DNA of 64,000 nt from Nephrocerus scutellatus. Its lineage: Eukaryota > Arthropoda > Insecta > Diptera > Pipunculidae. The position numbers and the translations under genes are program-made. The notes under the pieces were generated by a model. That model was not told the origin of the DNA and did no database searches. It saw only the letters and a program-made list of their open reading frames with translations. Of this stretch, positions 44,830 to 57,229 are shown in pieces; positions within the stretch are counted from its first letter, which is position 1; the number at the start of each line of letters is the position of its first letter. Where the stretch lies: the NCBI GenBank assembly GCA_947095585.1, contig OX352762.1, forward strand, positions 116,218,930 to 116,282,929. Reading direction: 5' to 3'.

Positions 44830-45735
44830 ATAAGAAAATTTGTTAAAATCGCTGGCTGAAGTATGTGATTGGTGACAACGTTTCACAATATAGTCCGTTT
44901 TAATTCCCATCTGCAAATTTAATTATGCCAGGGCTTTTAAAGGCAATTGATTTTGTTTCACGCATAATATAAAAAAGTTAACCCCCAGCTGTAGACTTTA
45001 CCAAATTAACATTTGTCAAAACTTTTTAATGTATTTTAGTTTTGAAGGATAATAACAATGACAAAAGGAATGTTTAATAAAGTAGTAGTAGTAAGGCTGG
45101 ACAAAACATAAAAAGATATATAGTATTTATGAACATGTATGTACAATTCTAAGTCAACTAGAACGACCCTGACACTTATCAGAAAACCGCTTGTTCAGCT
45201 TATATAAAAAGTTAACTATGAGAACTTCATATCTACCAATCGTTATCGTTTTGCAAAAGAACAACAAAAGAACTTTCAAGAAAAATATAATAACAAATAC
45301 TGGTTCGTTATTACGCAGTGTGTGATTGATAACAAAATGGAAGGGTTGTCAACAATTACTCATAGTACCTTTGTGTCATTCACAGGAGAACGAGGCTGAT
45401 AAAAGGTGTATCTAGCTCAAAATTGCCGGTTAATTAATTCTTCTTAGATATCATACACTTCAAATTAGAAATAGACAGCCTTAAGACGAATTTGTGTGAA
45501 AATATCTATCGTTAAATGATTAATTCAGGTTTATAAAAAGACGAAACACACATTCTAGAGATTCCTACAAGGAACTAGAGATTCTTCTAGAGACTCCCAA
45601 AAGAAACTGGAGTTCCTTCTATAGATTCCTAACCGAAACTAGGCGGTGCTTTTCATATGACACTAAGCTTTGCACAAGTAAAGCTCAGAGTGTTTGCTTA
45701 ACCACCAAAAATGAAGCGACTCTTTCGTTGGAAGT
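44830..45735. other. No gene recognised; region upstream of UBE2W exon 2
   Basis: AT-rich sequence. A short run near 45558-45630 repeats a CTAGAGATTCCTTC-like word. The first UBE2W exon could lie here or further right, but I found no convincing ATG-donor segment. Confidence 0.4.
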
Positions 45736-45739
45736 CACC

Positions 45740-46205
45740 AAATTGCATTCTATATAATAGATGAATTTGAAGAAAATCGGTTCCTTTTTTAAATAAAATT
45801 TGTATGGGTGCCCCCGACCCCGGGGCCCAATCGCTTCCAAATATTTAAAAGAAGTGTTGTCCATCGGATATACACATCTGTATAAAATTTGAAGAAAATC
45901 GGTTATTTTTTCACTTCAAAATTTTTACAAAAAGTGTAGTTTATCGGAGATACACATGCGTATAAAATTTGAAGAAAATCGGGTAAATTTTGTAAAAAAA
46001 AATTGTATGGAAGCCCCCCGACCCCGATTGCCAAGGTGCCACAAATTTTAATAGAAACTGTTGTCATGGGAGATACACTTGTGTGCAAAGTTTCAATAAA
46101 ATCTGGCTTTAAGAAGTGGGTTAAAAATGTATCACAAGATTTGGTGTGCCAGTCCGCCAGCCAGCCGGCCAACCAAGGGCACTCGAAGTTAATACAGAGA
46201 ATTTG
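45740..46205. repeat. Second copy of the GGAGATACACATGTG dispersed repeat
   Basis: Contains several GATACACATSYGTATAAAAT segments, AATTTGAAGAAAATCGG, GACCCCGGGGCCCAATC and a CCAGCCGGCCAACCAAGGGC end. Internal repeats of about 100 bp resemble those in the copy at 44330-44690. Confidence 0.75.
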
Positions 46206-46319
46206 AAAACTTCGTTTCTCGGGTACAAACTTTTATTTATACATCGAAACACGCCACACAGTCGTTTATTATTTGGTAATAATCGCCAAAATATCTGTTT
46301 TTGAGGTCGGAGCTATTTC

Positions 46320-46975
46320 AAAGAAATTTCTTTTTTCCACGCTTCACACGCGACTCGCGACACGCGTCACAAAATTTCAGCCCTCTTGGTCGTGCGAAAG
46401 GTGGTTAAAATAGACCTAAAAAAACGAGAAAATGGCACGATTTCAAACTATCACACGTGCCACACGTGAAATGTGAGACGCGTCATGCGTGGAACTTAGA
46501 TACTTACAAAATTACAACTCTGTAGGTCGTGTGGAAGGTGGTTAAATAGGACCTGAAAGAAGTCGAAAAAAAAGGTAACCCATCAGACGCGACACGCGTC
46601 ATATTCGGAATATAAAAAATGCTACTTTGGACTTAGACACTCGCAAAATTTTAGCTCTCTAGATCGTGTGCAGCCCTCTAGGTCGTGCGAAAGGTGGTCA
46701 AAAAAGACCTAAAAAAACGAGAAAATGGCGCGATTTCAAAATCACACGTGCCACAAGTGAAACGAGAGACGCGTCATACGTGGAATATAAAAAATGGTAT
46801 TTTGGACTTAGATACTCACAAAATTACAACTCTGTAGGTCGTGTGGAAGTTAAAAAGGTTAAAAAGCACCTGAAAGAAGTCGAAAAAAAATGTTAACCCA
46901 ACACACGCGACACGCGTCATACTCGGAATATAAAAAATGCTACTTTGGACTTTGGTCGAAAATACAGACAAAGTC
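46320..46975. repeat. ACGCGT-rich tandem repeat
   Basis: The block GGTCGTGCGAAAGGTGGT at 46389 returns at 46681 (about 292 bp). Related TAGGTCGTGTGGAAG blocks at 46522 and 46832 give half-units of about 140-150 bp. Words such as GCGACACGCGTCA, CACACGTGCCACA and AGACGCGTCAT are palindromic or nearly so. A reverse-complement relative lies at 8470-8925. Confidence 0.8.
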
Positions 46976-46979
46976 AAGT

Positions 46980-48955
46980 TAAAGTTTAAAAAAAAAAAAC
47001 AAAAATAGAATATTTATCATTAATAACAAAAAGAGCTCAAATTCCTTTTTCTTCATGATTGCCTGCAGTTGTAGCTGCTCCTACTCCTGTTTCGGCATTA
47101 GTTCATTCTTCAACATTCATTTGTAAAGTGCTTCGTATGAACAGATTACATACATGCCATTCTAATTCATTTGACAAAAAGGTCTCCAATGTACCGGTGT
47201 GTTGTTCGGAATATTTTTTTAAACTGAATTTTGTATTAACCACAAACTACTCTAACTTTCACCTTCATTTGTTTTTTCTTTCCTTACATATAACTGGAGA
47301 AACATCAATTTCATCTCCGAAAATTAAGTTCTTCTAATCTAGCGAACCGCAGATTGTACTTTATATACTTTATATACTTTATTTATTGTACTTTATATAC
47401 AAGTACATTACATATTTAACATATAAGTAACAGTTATTGTAAATTTTATACTTGCCTCCCATCGACAATTGTCCAACACCAATTTCTTGCCATTTTTTGC
47501 AATTGGCTCCTTTGGCAGAATTGTTAAAATCTCCGATTTTGGTTTTTGGTTTTTTTTCAGCAATTTTAACATATTGTGTGTTTTTTATGTTTATTATTAT
47601 TAGCGCTTATGATTTTTAGTTATATTTTAAAAAGTTGTTTACCACAGCACTATATATGAACTGCACAACTTGTACAAACTTTTTGGCACTTTCTTATTAT
47701 AATGTTTATAGTTTTAGTTTATATTTCTAAAGAGTCTAATGCAATTTCCTTCCAATTCTCGAGTTGTATTCCCATAAAGTGTACATCGTCGTTTTATTGC
47801 ACCGACCAAAATCACAGTTTGCCTAACCAGGAAGCAGCAGCGCACGTTGCGAAGGGAATCTACTTACAAACTAAATAAGAGGAGCATTCGACTATCAATT
47901 TCTGCTGACTGTGATGATAACAAAATAACGTTGATGTTGTTATCAATATTTATAAAGGGTGCGGTGTGGTTGTGTGGCGAAAATTATAACAAAATAATGA
48001 CAGCAATATTCCGATGATAAGTGGCAGAGATAACGCCTAAAATAGGTATATACGAGTACATGAAGAGTTGTTGTTTTGTTTTAGGAATACATACTCGTGT
48101 GTACATAGTACATAGTATAGTGAAAAAATCGTTATGTACGACTTGTTGTTGTTTTCTGAAACTTCTCAATAAAAGGTGAGTGATATCGACAAACGATTGA
48201 AATGACACTTGTGTGTGAGCCACTTTAAAGTGCCATTTAAAAGGCAAGTCAGTTTCTATTAAACACTTGATTGCACATTGCAATCAACTGCAACAGAAGG
48301 AAATGATGCAAGTTAGAGAGGAGCCATTTAGAAACACACACAAGCATTCCGAGTATCAATTGAAAAACACTTTCAATCATTTTGCATCAATTTATGCAAT
48401 TGGTATGATTGACAGGCAACAATGCAGTTGAAAAGTTTATTTAGAAATAAATACAGGAGCGCTGATGACCCGCGGACGGTTCTTAAGGACAAGAACAAAG
48501 ATCTCATGCAAAGTAGGGATTTTTTGTTAAAATGAGAAATAAAAAAGAAAATTAATAAATGTGACCTAAGACATTTCGATTCTGTGCTCTCTTTAAGCAT
48601 TTTTCCTCTTTCTTTCCTCTTGCAATTATCCCTTTCACAAGGAACAGATTGGAAAAACATCTTTCAAAAAACTATTTAACTAACTATCGCCCCAAACACA
48701 AATTTCTCATGAACCCAAACTCTTCAAAAATATTTTATATAAAGCCTTAAGCCTTGTGATTGATCGGGAAACTACTGACTGCTCAAAACTTAGTATGAGC
48801 CAGTAGCGTAACAATCAAGTTTGTGATGTAGTTTTACTTCCTATTGGTGGTCTCCGGGCAACTAGGTGCATAAATCCTTACATATGTAGGCTAAAATTTC
48901 AAGTGCGAACGGTCTAGCGTTTCTAGTCTAGGAAACGTTGGCTACTGAAACCGAC
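46980..48955. other. No gene recognised
   Basis: Contains an ACTTTATAT microsatellite-like run at 47357-47400. The open frame at 47059-47337 has no recognisable domain, and its right half resembles 2175-2385. No splice-supported exon was seen; the missing UBE2W first exon could still be here. Confidence 0.4.
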
Positions 48956-48959
48956 ACAA

Positions 48960-50077
48960 CGTCTCGGATAAGTAAAAGTCCTGAGGCTGAGATGCCGGGC
49001 GTAGAAGAGAAATGGACACGCCTTAAGAATACTGTCATTAGTACTGCTGACTCCATCTTAGGCAGTAGTCGTAGAGATCAACACGACTGATTCGATGACG
49101 AATGTAAGCTAGTGACTGAACATAAGAATGTTGCTTACCTAGCAATGCAACTATCTCATAGAATGCGGGCACGCGAAGATGAATATAAAGAGCTCAGAAG
49201 ATATGAAAAAACAGTTCACCGGCGAAAGAAAGCAGCCTGGGAGAAGAATCGCGTCCGTGAACTAGAACAGTACAGAGAGCGAGGACCGTACCAGGCACGG
49301 AAGTTCTACCAAAGAGTCCGCGGTATGACGCAATATACACCGCGTTGCACATACTGCAAAGACAAAGAGGGAAATCTGATCGTCGATTTCAAAGGCATCT
49401 TAGAGCAATGGGAAGAGCACTTTCATGAATTACTTAATGTCCAGCTAACTGAGGAATTGGGACTTAACCACCAGCGAAGACCACACTATGCTGCCGCCAC
49501 CAAGCATAGACGAAGTTAGCAGAGCGATAAATCGGCTCAAAAATAATAAGGTCCTGGCATCTGATGGTATTCCAGCGGAGCTGAATAAAACAGAAGACCC
49601 CGCAATACAGCAAGCAATGCATGAACTAATAGTGCAAGTATGGGAGGAAGAAGCGATTCCAGAAGACTGGCGAAGAGGCATCCTCTGCCCCATACATAAG
49701 AAAGGAGATATCACAACCTGCAGCAGTTATCGTGGTATAACGTTATGGAGTACCGCGTATAAGATTTTCTCCTCTATCCTTCAAGACAGGATAGCCCCAT
49801 ACGCTAAAGTCATCATTGGTCCATACCATTGTGGCTTCATCCCAGGCTAATCAACAGCTGATCAGATTTTCATCCTTAGGCAGGTGATGGAAAAATGTCT
49901 AGAGTTACCGCGATGTAGACATCATGAAGAAAATTAAGCTCGGTAGGCTCCGGTGAGCAGGATCCTGCTCGGAAAGTCCTTTGCGGTAGGTTTTATGGAA
50001 CACGACAGCGAGGCCGGGCAAGCCTACGCTGGAAGGATGGCGTAGACCAGAGTTTAGGGATGCCAATATGGATGACA
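48960..50077 (+). pseudogene. RTE-like LINE with internal deletion
   Basis: Begins in the post-endonuclease linker (EKWTRLKNTVISTADSILGS). The open frame at 49112-49519 gives EDEYKELRRYEKTVHRRKKA and YCKDKEGNLIVDFKGILEQW. 49488-49850 gives NRLKNNKVLASDGIPAELNK, IPEDWRRGILCPIHKKGDIT and SSYRGITLWSTAYKIFSSIL, then IIGPYHCGFIPG. These are RT blocks of RTE-type elements. After QVMEKCLE (near 49905) it jumps over the catalytic part of the RT to KLGRLR and a C-terminal scrap. It ends where a SINE begins. Confidence 0.85.
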
Positions 50078-50332
50078 TTGCGGTCCAATGCCTAGCTTCT
50101 CGCGACATGTATATGTTTGGACACAAAATGGAAGGGACCTACAATTTAAGACCGGATCCGAACGGCGAATTGAGAAGCTTTCAGTGACATGTTATTACTC
50201 TCGGAACGTTTGTCATCCATTCGCGAGAGGTGGGACACCGTGAAAAATACTATTGGTGTTCCTGGGATTCGAACCACGAACCCCCTGCTCAGTAGCCATG
50301 CTCATTTCCACTGAGCCACGGCGCCCACAAAT
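50078..50332 (-). mobile_element. tRNA-derived SINE, best-preserved copy
   Basis: Reverse complement starts GTGGGCGCCGTGGCTCAGTGG with A box TGGCTCAGTGG, then GGGGTTCGTGGTTCGAATCC with B box GGTTCGAATCC 30-40 nt further on. A body with GTGTCCCACCTCTCGCGAAT follows, and a tail TCGCGAGAAGCTAGGCATTG GACCGCAAT. About 255 bp. It would be transcribed by RNA polymerase III and depends on a LINE for mobility. It lies exactly at the broken end of an RTE-like fragment. Confidence 0.88.
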
Positions 50333-50339
50333 TCGCAAA

Positions 50340-51435
50340 GTTATTTAGAACAAATTCACATCCTATCTTAATCATTTTTAATAAAATAAAATAATATTCT
50401 TTGTAGTTATTTTATGTGATATTCTCTATTAAAAGTTTGATAAAGATCGCACCATTTTGGCTGATAGATGCCATCCATTAACCGTACAGGACCATAATTT
50501 ATAATATTTTAAATCCGCCATTTATGTGTTCGGCAATTCCCAAACACATATATCATTTTGGTGTTCACGTTGATAAGTAAATGCTCTCACGAAAGTGGAC
50601 ATTAAATTTAAGTCACGCACAACTTTCTGCTATCACTGGGCTGAAATTTAGCACAAATACAGCTAAAAGACATAAAATGTTAACAACAAGATTTATTAGC
50701 ACCGTCTTGAAATAAAGTGACGGTGAGTTGAAACCTTGAAATGGTAATACGGCAGCACTTGACCAAAGCTGCCAACTGCTACTACTTTACATGCAGTTGG
50801 ATAGATATCAGGCTCATTATACATGCGTGTGCGATAAATATGAGTTAAAATATAGACTTAAATAAATTAATGATTTATAGTACACAATTTATCTGATTCT
50901 TAAATATAATTATATGTCACAACTTTTAGAATTAAAATAGAAACGCCCATGTCGGCCTTTTCTTTTCGGCCTTACTACTAGTACACTCACATTGCACAGC
51001 AAAAATAAGACAAATGTTTTATAGCGACAGACCGACCACGTCTTACGCAAGCAGCAGCAATAGTACGGCATTAATTCTAGAAAAGAAAAAAATAACTATT
51101 GGATTTTAATAAACAGAAAGCTGCTGCAACTGATAATTGATTGTGTCGTGATCAAGACACATCAACAGTCGCAACATCAATTCAATGTTCAACCTTTTTG
51201 TTGATTAAATGTGCGTGATAAAGGCATGATGCTGGCTTGTTAATTAACAAAACAATTACAGATCCCTTAAGCCCCGAGCAAGTGTTGCGAATTTAGACGG
51301 CAGAAACAAATGACTAACAGATGACAGATAATATCGGCTTTCCTAGTCAAGGGTTGCTTTTAAAGTTTTGCTGTTGCGACAACTTAGCGTAAGCTGATAT
51401 GGCTTTAATTTTGCTGAATTCAGCAATATTTTAAA
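50340..51435. other. No gene recognised
   Basis: AT-rich sequence without a recognisable domain, tandem structure or terminal repeat. Confidence 0.5.
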
Positions 51436-51439
51436 CCCG

Positions 51440-51585
51440 CAATGTTTCTTCTAAGAACGTTCGGATGTAGTCTAGATGAAAATCTTACTGATACTTATTG
51501 CTTTCAATATGGTAATCCAACGAAGCTTAAAAATGAACCGAAAGATTTATACATGTTTCTTAGACTACGAAGTTAAGTCAAGTTC
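51440..51585 (+). pseudogene. Short LINE RT piece, duplicate of 51810-52010
   Basis: TATTGCTTTCAATATGGTAA and TCCAACGAAGCTTAAAAATG match 51938-51985 with few changes. They encode the FAFNMVIQRNLEMN segment of a LINE RT. The flanking AAGAACGTTCGGATGTAGTC block also occurs twice. Confidence 0.7.
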
Positions 51586-51859
51586 AATAGTCCCTCAAAT
51601 AGCTGCAATCCTTTAAGCAGCTCGTGTCATTTGTTGCACCCAATTTCAGCGTTAAGCCAGAAGTTCTAGCAACGTTTTTTAGAGCAAGCAAAACCTAATT
51701 AATTCTTTAAGTCCAACTTTCTGGACATAAGACAATGGTTATAGCAGTAAATACATAGTACTCGTGCATACAAGTTTTTACAAAATGTTCAGAGACAAAG
51801 AACTAAGAACGTTTAGATGTCGTCTAGAAAATCACACTGATACTTATTGACCCTATATA

Positions 51860-52151
51860 TATGAGCAAAACTTGAGGAGGATGTAAGAACCTTACAGTTT
51901 GGATTCAGAAGTGGTGTTGGTACTCGCGAAGCATTATTTGCTTTCAATATGGTAATCCAACGAAACTTAGAAATGAACTGAAAGATTTACGTATGTTTCG
52001 TAGACTACGAAAAAAAGCCTCAGGAATAAAAACATAAAGGGTGTTTTTTTGGGAGGTTTGTTTTTCCGATAGATGTCGTTTTATTTTATGACAGTTGTTT
52101 TGACAGCTCAAAGTGGCATTTCTACTCAGTATTGTTTGGCAAATCATTATG

Positions 52152-52205
<54 letters not shown>

Positions 52206-52437
52206 ACATTTGTGAAAAATAGTCGTGGTAGCCATATGCCAGAAATTGTGTTTAAATGTTAAATGCCAAAAAATGATCTACCAAATAAAAAAAAATTTTG
52301 GTCATTTCATAATTTTATATGTGTTTTATTCAAAAAAAAAATCGGCAACCTCTTAAAAAAACACCCGTTAGATATAACATTTAACATTTAAACACAATTT
52401 CTGGCATATGGCTACCACGACTATTTTTCACAAATGT

Positions 52438-52470
<33 letters not shown>

Positions 52471-53150
52471 CATAATGATTTGCCAAACAATACTGAGTAG
52501 AAATGCCACTTTGAGCTGTCAAAACAACTGTCATAAAATAAAACGACATCTATCGGAAAAACAAACCTCCTAAAAAAACACCCGTTAGATATGATAAACG
52601 CGAAAACCTGTATTACAATAAAACAGCAAAACTAAACATAGAAGGAGGAGAATCTGTAATCGACATTAAAAACAGAGTCAGACAAGGTTGTATTCTATCT
52701 CCACTTCTATTCAACATTTACTCGGAAGAAATCTTCAAAGAAAGTATTACAGACATCGACTGTGGTGGGAGAAATACTAATCTAAGCTATGCGTACGATG
52801 CGGTAATAATAACAAATGAACTAGATATTATGATGAATGAACTGAATCTCGCTAATTGTGGGTTTATAGAAGAAAACTACGGATCTCTTGGATGGAGAGA
52901 ATTAGAAATGAAGAAGCACTAAGCACTGGTCAAGAAGGGAAAACTGGAATACTTAGGTCACATACTCAGAAACAGCAAATACCCACTACTCCATATTATG
53001 GTGCAAGGAAAGCTAAATGGAAGGACGAAAAGATGAGGATGAACAACAACGTGGATAGCAAATTTGAGAGACTTACTAAGAGGAACAACAAAAGAGGAAA
53101 AATTAAACGTTAAAAACGATAATTTCCAACCTCCGAAACGGAGCCTTAAG
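51860..53150 (+). pseudogene. LINE RT and C-terminal relic, split by a large inverted repeat
   Basis: Before the interruption: EDVRTLQFGFRSGVGTREAL and FAFNMVIQRNLEM. After it: ENLYYNKTAKLNIEGGESVI, DIKNRVRQGCILSPLLFNIY and LSYAYDAVIIT. The last should be YADD; here the second D is kept but one residue is changed (AYDA), so the catalytic motif is damaged. The C-terminal tail in broken frames resembles KGKLEYLGHILRNSKYPLL and ends around ISNLRNGA. The 545-bp inverted repeat at 52039-52583 sits between the QFGFR block and the RQG block. Confidence 0.8.
52039..52583. mobile_element. Large inverted-repeat element with poly(A)/poly(T) tracts
   Basis: The left arm 52039-52264 begins GGGTGTTTTTTTGGGAGGTT and holds GATAGATGTCGTTTTATTTT, a run of 52 A (52152-52203) and GGTAGCCATATGCCAGAAAT. 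The right arm 52378-52583 is its reverse complement with very few mismatches, holding a run of 30 T (52441-52470) and ending AACCTCCTAAAAAAACACCC. The spacer 52265-52377 contains AACCTCTTAAAAAAACACCC, another copy of the outer end. This suggests one element of about 330 bp followed by an inverted partial copy. No coding capacity. Class uncertain; mariner-type MITE is possible. Confidence 0.85.
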
Positions 53151-53169
53151 TTCGGATGAACCTACAACA

Positions 53170-54012
53170 ACATGCCAAAAATTAAGCTGGGTAGGTTACG
53201 GTGGTTGCCCCCCCTTAGGCAGGTGATAGAAAAATGTCTAGAATTTCAAAACTCACTACTCCTCTAAAAGTCTATTCAAATAGTGGCTTACGCAGACCAT
53301 ATTGACATCGTTGGTAGAAACCGAAGAGCTGCAGAGGAAGCCTTCATCTGCGAGTAGAAGATCCAACATTGGTTCCTCAATTCAAATAGTGGAGCGCGAA
53401 TTTTAAGTAGCGCAATCCTTTAAACTATCTCGGGTCATTGTAGCAGCCGATAACAGCATGGAACCAGAAATATGCGCACGGTTGCTTAAAGCCAACAAAG
53501 CCTACTATAGTCTGTCAAGACTCTTCAAATCCAGGAACTTAACGATAACATCCAAGCCGGTACTTACATATGGATCCGCGACTTGGGTGCCTTGCAAAAA
53601 GCATTCTGACCTCTTAGTCGCGTTCAAAAGAAAAGTCATACGGAGAATTGTTGGCTTCGTATGTGAGGAAGGACGATTCCGGAGACTCTATAATGATGAG
53701 ATCTACGAGCGTTACCGCGATTTCGACATAGTGAATAGAAATAAGCTCGGTAGGCTCCGGTGGGCAGGACACTTAGCTCGTATGAGCGAAGATGAGCCTA
53801 CTCAGAAAGTCATTTGCGGTAGGATTTATGGAACAAGACAGCGAGGCCGACCAAGCCTACGCTGGAAGGATGGCGTAGACCAGGGCGCCCAGAGTTTAGG
53901 GATACCAAACTGGATCAAATCAGCTCGAAATCGGGACCGGTGGAGAGATTTTTTGCGGGAGGCCAGGACCGGACACCGGTTGTAGAGCCAAATATAATGA
54001 TGATGATGAGGT
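53170..54012 (+). pseudogene. RTE-like LINE 3' part with (ATG)n tail
   Basis: 53170-53400 holds scrambled pieces, a KLGRLRW-type scrap and then an RT segment with the broken YADxIDIVGR motif. From 53458 an open frame of 175 codons runs: MEPEICARLLKANKAYYSLS, VLTYGSATWVPCKKHSDLLV, EEGRFRRLYNDEIYERYRDF, LRWAGHLARMSEDEP and GTRQRGRPSLRWKDGVDQGA, ending RDRWRDFLREARTGHRL. The 3' end AATATAATGATGATGATGAG gives the short tandem tail typical of RTE-type elements. The intact C-terminal region makes it a good reference for the fragments elsewhere. Confidence 0.88.
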
Positions 54013-54014
54013 TA

Positions 54015-55425
54015 CGTTACGCAAAAGAGCAACTTGCACTCGGCTGGAAATGTCTTTTACGGAATGATTTTTGGAACACTTCATAAGAACAAATGCCACA
54101 ACTGACGACAGTGATTAGTTGAAAATAGTGCTTAGAAAAGATCAACCGTGTTAATGACAATGATTATGATCGATCTTTAGTGGAATTGTTGCAAACAGAA
54201 TTCAATCGTGTGCACGTGTTTTGCTTGGTCAGTAATCTTAAAGAACGGTTCACTGCGTTTAGCAAACAATATTTTGAGGATCATCAAAGCAAATATTTTG
54301 AAAAACAATGAACTCATTTGGTAAACTAGTTACTATTTGGTAAAAAATTTGGCTACGTCTTAGTTCTCACAGATTGTCAAAACTTTCAGACAACCCTCCT
54401 GCCACAATCATCATAGATATAAATAACAAAGAAGCTCACCTAAAAAATATTTTAATTGCAAGTATGATTGATTAATAATAATGCACAGAAGAGTACAACC
54501 CTTAGGTGACAATAATTGATATTGTCGTAGACCGTAGAAGAGCATCATTGGCTGTTGAATGGGTTTTTAATTAAATTTTTTGTCGTCTGGGTCTCAGTTT
54601 ATTTAAATTTCTTCAGAGTCGTCGTTACACTACATAGAATGATTTTCACCCCATAGACGCTTAATCTAATACGACAATGATTAAGTGGTTATGGGGCAAT
54701 GAGAAGATCATTAAAATAATTAACCAATTGTTTGCAATTGCGATCAATTAGTTGGAAAATCACTTAACCATTAGACACACACGATAAACAAAATACTTCC
54801 GTTAGAGTTAGTGTTCCAGGTGCGCTTTACTAAAGAAACAATTCAGATATTTATTTAGTTAGCCAGAGTGTGTGATGGTGAAACTTTTCGCACGTCCCAA
54901 TAGTGTATTGTGCGTGGCAAATACAAAATCGAAATAAACAAATTTTTTTAGTTGGAGAAACTGTAATGATGATGATGTCTTGTGAATATTTACTTTTCTC
55001 CAGTTTACTGTAGATAACGAGTATACTCGTAACACATTCCTTCTCTGGACCATAGTCTGCCAGTGTGGCAGATGCTAACTCAGATAGTAAACGGATGACT
55101 CAACATGACGAGCGGCACACTTTGTGATTATACATTGACTCATCTCTGTTGAGTTTCAAAATAATGTGCACATGCATTTTGGCACGCAAATGTAGGTTAA
55201 GGTAGGAAGTCTCCGATCAGCGAATCTAGAAAGCTACAAAACCGAGCTCGCTATGATACATCGACTGTATACCAAATGATGCTTTTATTTAAAAACAGAA
55301 AATACACTTCAATTGTATGAAAATCTGAATTTTTGTGAAAATTTCGATTACTATGGTGTAAGCAGAATTTCTATAAAAATTTATTAAACAGAAATGGTCA
55401 GGAAGTCTATTCAATCGGTTACTTT
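54015..55425. other. No gene recognised
   Basis: AT-rich sequence without recognised coding regions or repeats. Confidence 0.5.
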
Positions 55426-55429
55426 ATTT

Positions 55430-57100
55430 AATTAGCGTGCACTTCAAGAATTTGAAACCAAGAACAGCAGGTTGTTCTGTGACAGGAGACCCATTATCTT
55501 TGTGGATTTCAAGGGCGCCTTCGACTACCTCAGTTGGGATTCCGTGGCTGAAAAACTGATTGAAGTGGGCTGTCGTTAAGTGCCTCTTTGGTTGAGCTAC
55601 TTCAGATACAGGCAAGCGTGCTGTGTTTGCACTACTGAATGCGTCAGTAAGAGTGTAACCCGTCGTTGTCCTCAGGGATCCATCTGTGGTGCATTCATAT
55701 GGAGCCTTATGATGGACATCCTCTTAGGGCAGCTAGCTGAAATTAGCAAATGCTGCGCCTACGCGGATGATTTAGTCATCCTTGTCGAAGGCGATTCGCG
55801 ATTGTATCTTGAAAGGAAAAGTGCAGAACTCTTGTCGAATGTCCATGGCTGGGGATTTTGAATTGGAGTTGACATCTCTTTAAATAAGACTGTGTCGATG
55901 TTACAGAAAGGCGAACTATCACCCAGTCGGCTTCCAACGGTTAGGCTCAATGTGTCTAACCTGATATGTCAGACAAGTCAGATACCTTGGTATAAATATG
56001 AGCGTGCGCATATCTGAACAAACTCAGGAAGCGGATGCTGAACTCGTAGGACCAATACGTCGAGTTCTTCGTGCCGAATGTGGTCTGGGCAGCGGGCAGT
56101 TCGTACCATATACGGTGGCCTATTTTTTGCATGTGCAACATATGGTGCGTCGGTGTGGTACGAAACTGTCATGCTTGCCAGGGGAAAGGCTAAGATTAAC
56201 TCTTGCCAGCGCGTGGCTATGATTGGATGTTTGCCAATCTGTCACACGGTCTCAACATAGGCTATGCATGTTTTAATGGGTCTTCCACCTCTTCATCAGG
56301 AAGTAATCCGGAGGAGTCTCCAAAATCAAGAGGAACAGCGTGGCAATTCTTGCACAGCGACTGGCTTACAGCTGATGTTTTCGTGGACAAAAGTCTTGAC
56401 CAATGCAAGGATCTCCTTGAAGAGGCCATGATATCCAGATGGCAATCTAGATGATCAGAAAGCGAAAACGGCGGAGTCACGTTTGGGTTTATCAATGACG
56501 TCCAATACGTCAAGACAAACCTAGACTTCAATCTAGGCCTCAAGCTGGGATTCCTACTCACTGTCCACGGCAGCTTTAATGCATTCATACAGGAAGTTGT
56601 ACACTTGCGGATCCCCCAGAGAGGACTGGCTCCATGTTCTGACTGTCCAAACTACTCGGACTTAAGAGACTTGAATGCCATGGGCATTGGTCTAAGAAAC
56701 AACAGATATGTCTTTGAATCTGTTTTAGGTTCAAGAGACCAACTCGGATGCTTCAAATTGTTTGCCAGAAATGCGTTTAATCGGCGTTTAAGCAGGCAGA
56801 TTGCTATCATAGCGACTTCGGACTTATTACATTCGAACCAAATTTCGTGCATAATATGGTGCATAGAGGGCCACCAGTCCCGAGTTGTAAGGAGCTCTAC
56901 TGCAGTAGTTAACTACGTTGTTAACTACGAAAATCTGACCAGAGATTCGTCTGGTACCACGGGAGCCGGAGAGCCCACGGAAGGATTTCTTCCGTTCCCG
57001 GCTATTGAGGTAGACCCCCTTGTGGGAGCATCGTGGTGGCTGTGGTTGAAATCCAAACGCGGGTAGAGTATTAACTCAACGTGAGTTCTTACTCGGCGTG
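55430..57100 (+). pseudogene. R1-clade-like LINE, RT to C terminus
   Basis: The + strand reads RT blocks PIIFVDFKGAFDYLSWDSVA, RRCPQGSICGAFIWSLMMDI and CCAYADDLVILVEGD, with the YADD catalytic motif intact. Then ARGKAKINSCQRVAMIGCLP and ICHTVST. From 56470 comes the C-terminal region, VTFGFINDVQYVKTNLDFNL and a CCHC-type remnant. It ends YSDLRDLNAMGIGLRNNRYV FESVLGSRD and FNRRLSRQ. This layout matches the R1 clade. R1 proper sits in 28S rDNA, but nothing ribosomal is next to this copy, so it is a non-rDNA relative. Frameshifts and stops make it dead, and the 5' half is missing. Confidence 0.85.
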
Positions 57101-57229
57101 GAGTTGCGATTTCCAACCGTAGATCGGCAGAGATTTAGATAGGTCTCGCTCTTATCAGTGAGAAGCTGGAGCCTACACTCCAGTTATAATGATACATCTG
57201 TAATAACAATATTGTGGATGGGCGCTGAT

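Noticed and set aside
53458..53985. Host gene with a 175-codon frame
   Set aside because: The same protein sequence recurs at 62661-62158 and in pieces elsewhere and ends in an (ATG)n tail; it is the C-terminal part of an RTE-like ORF2.
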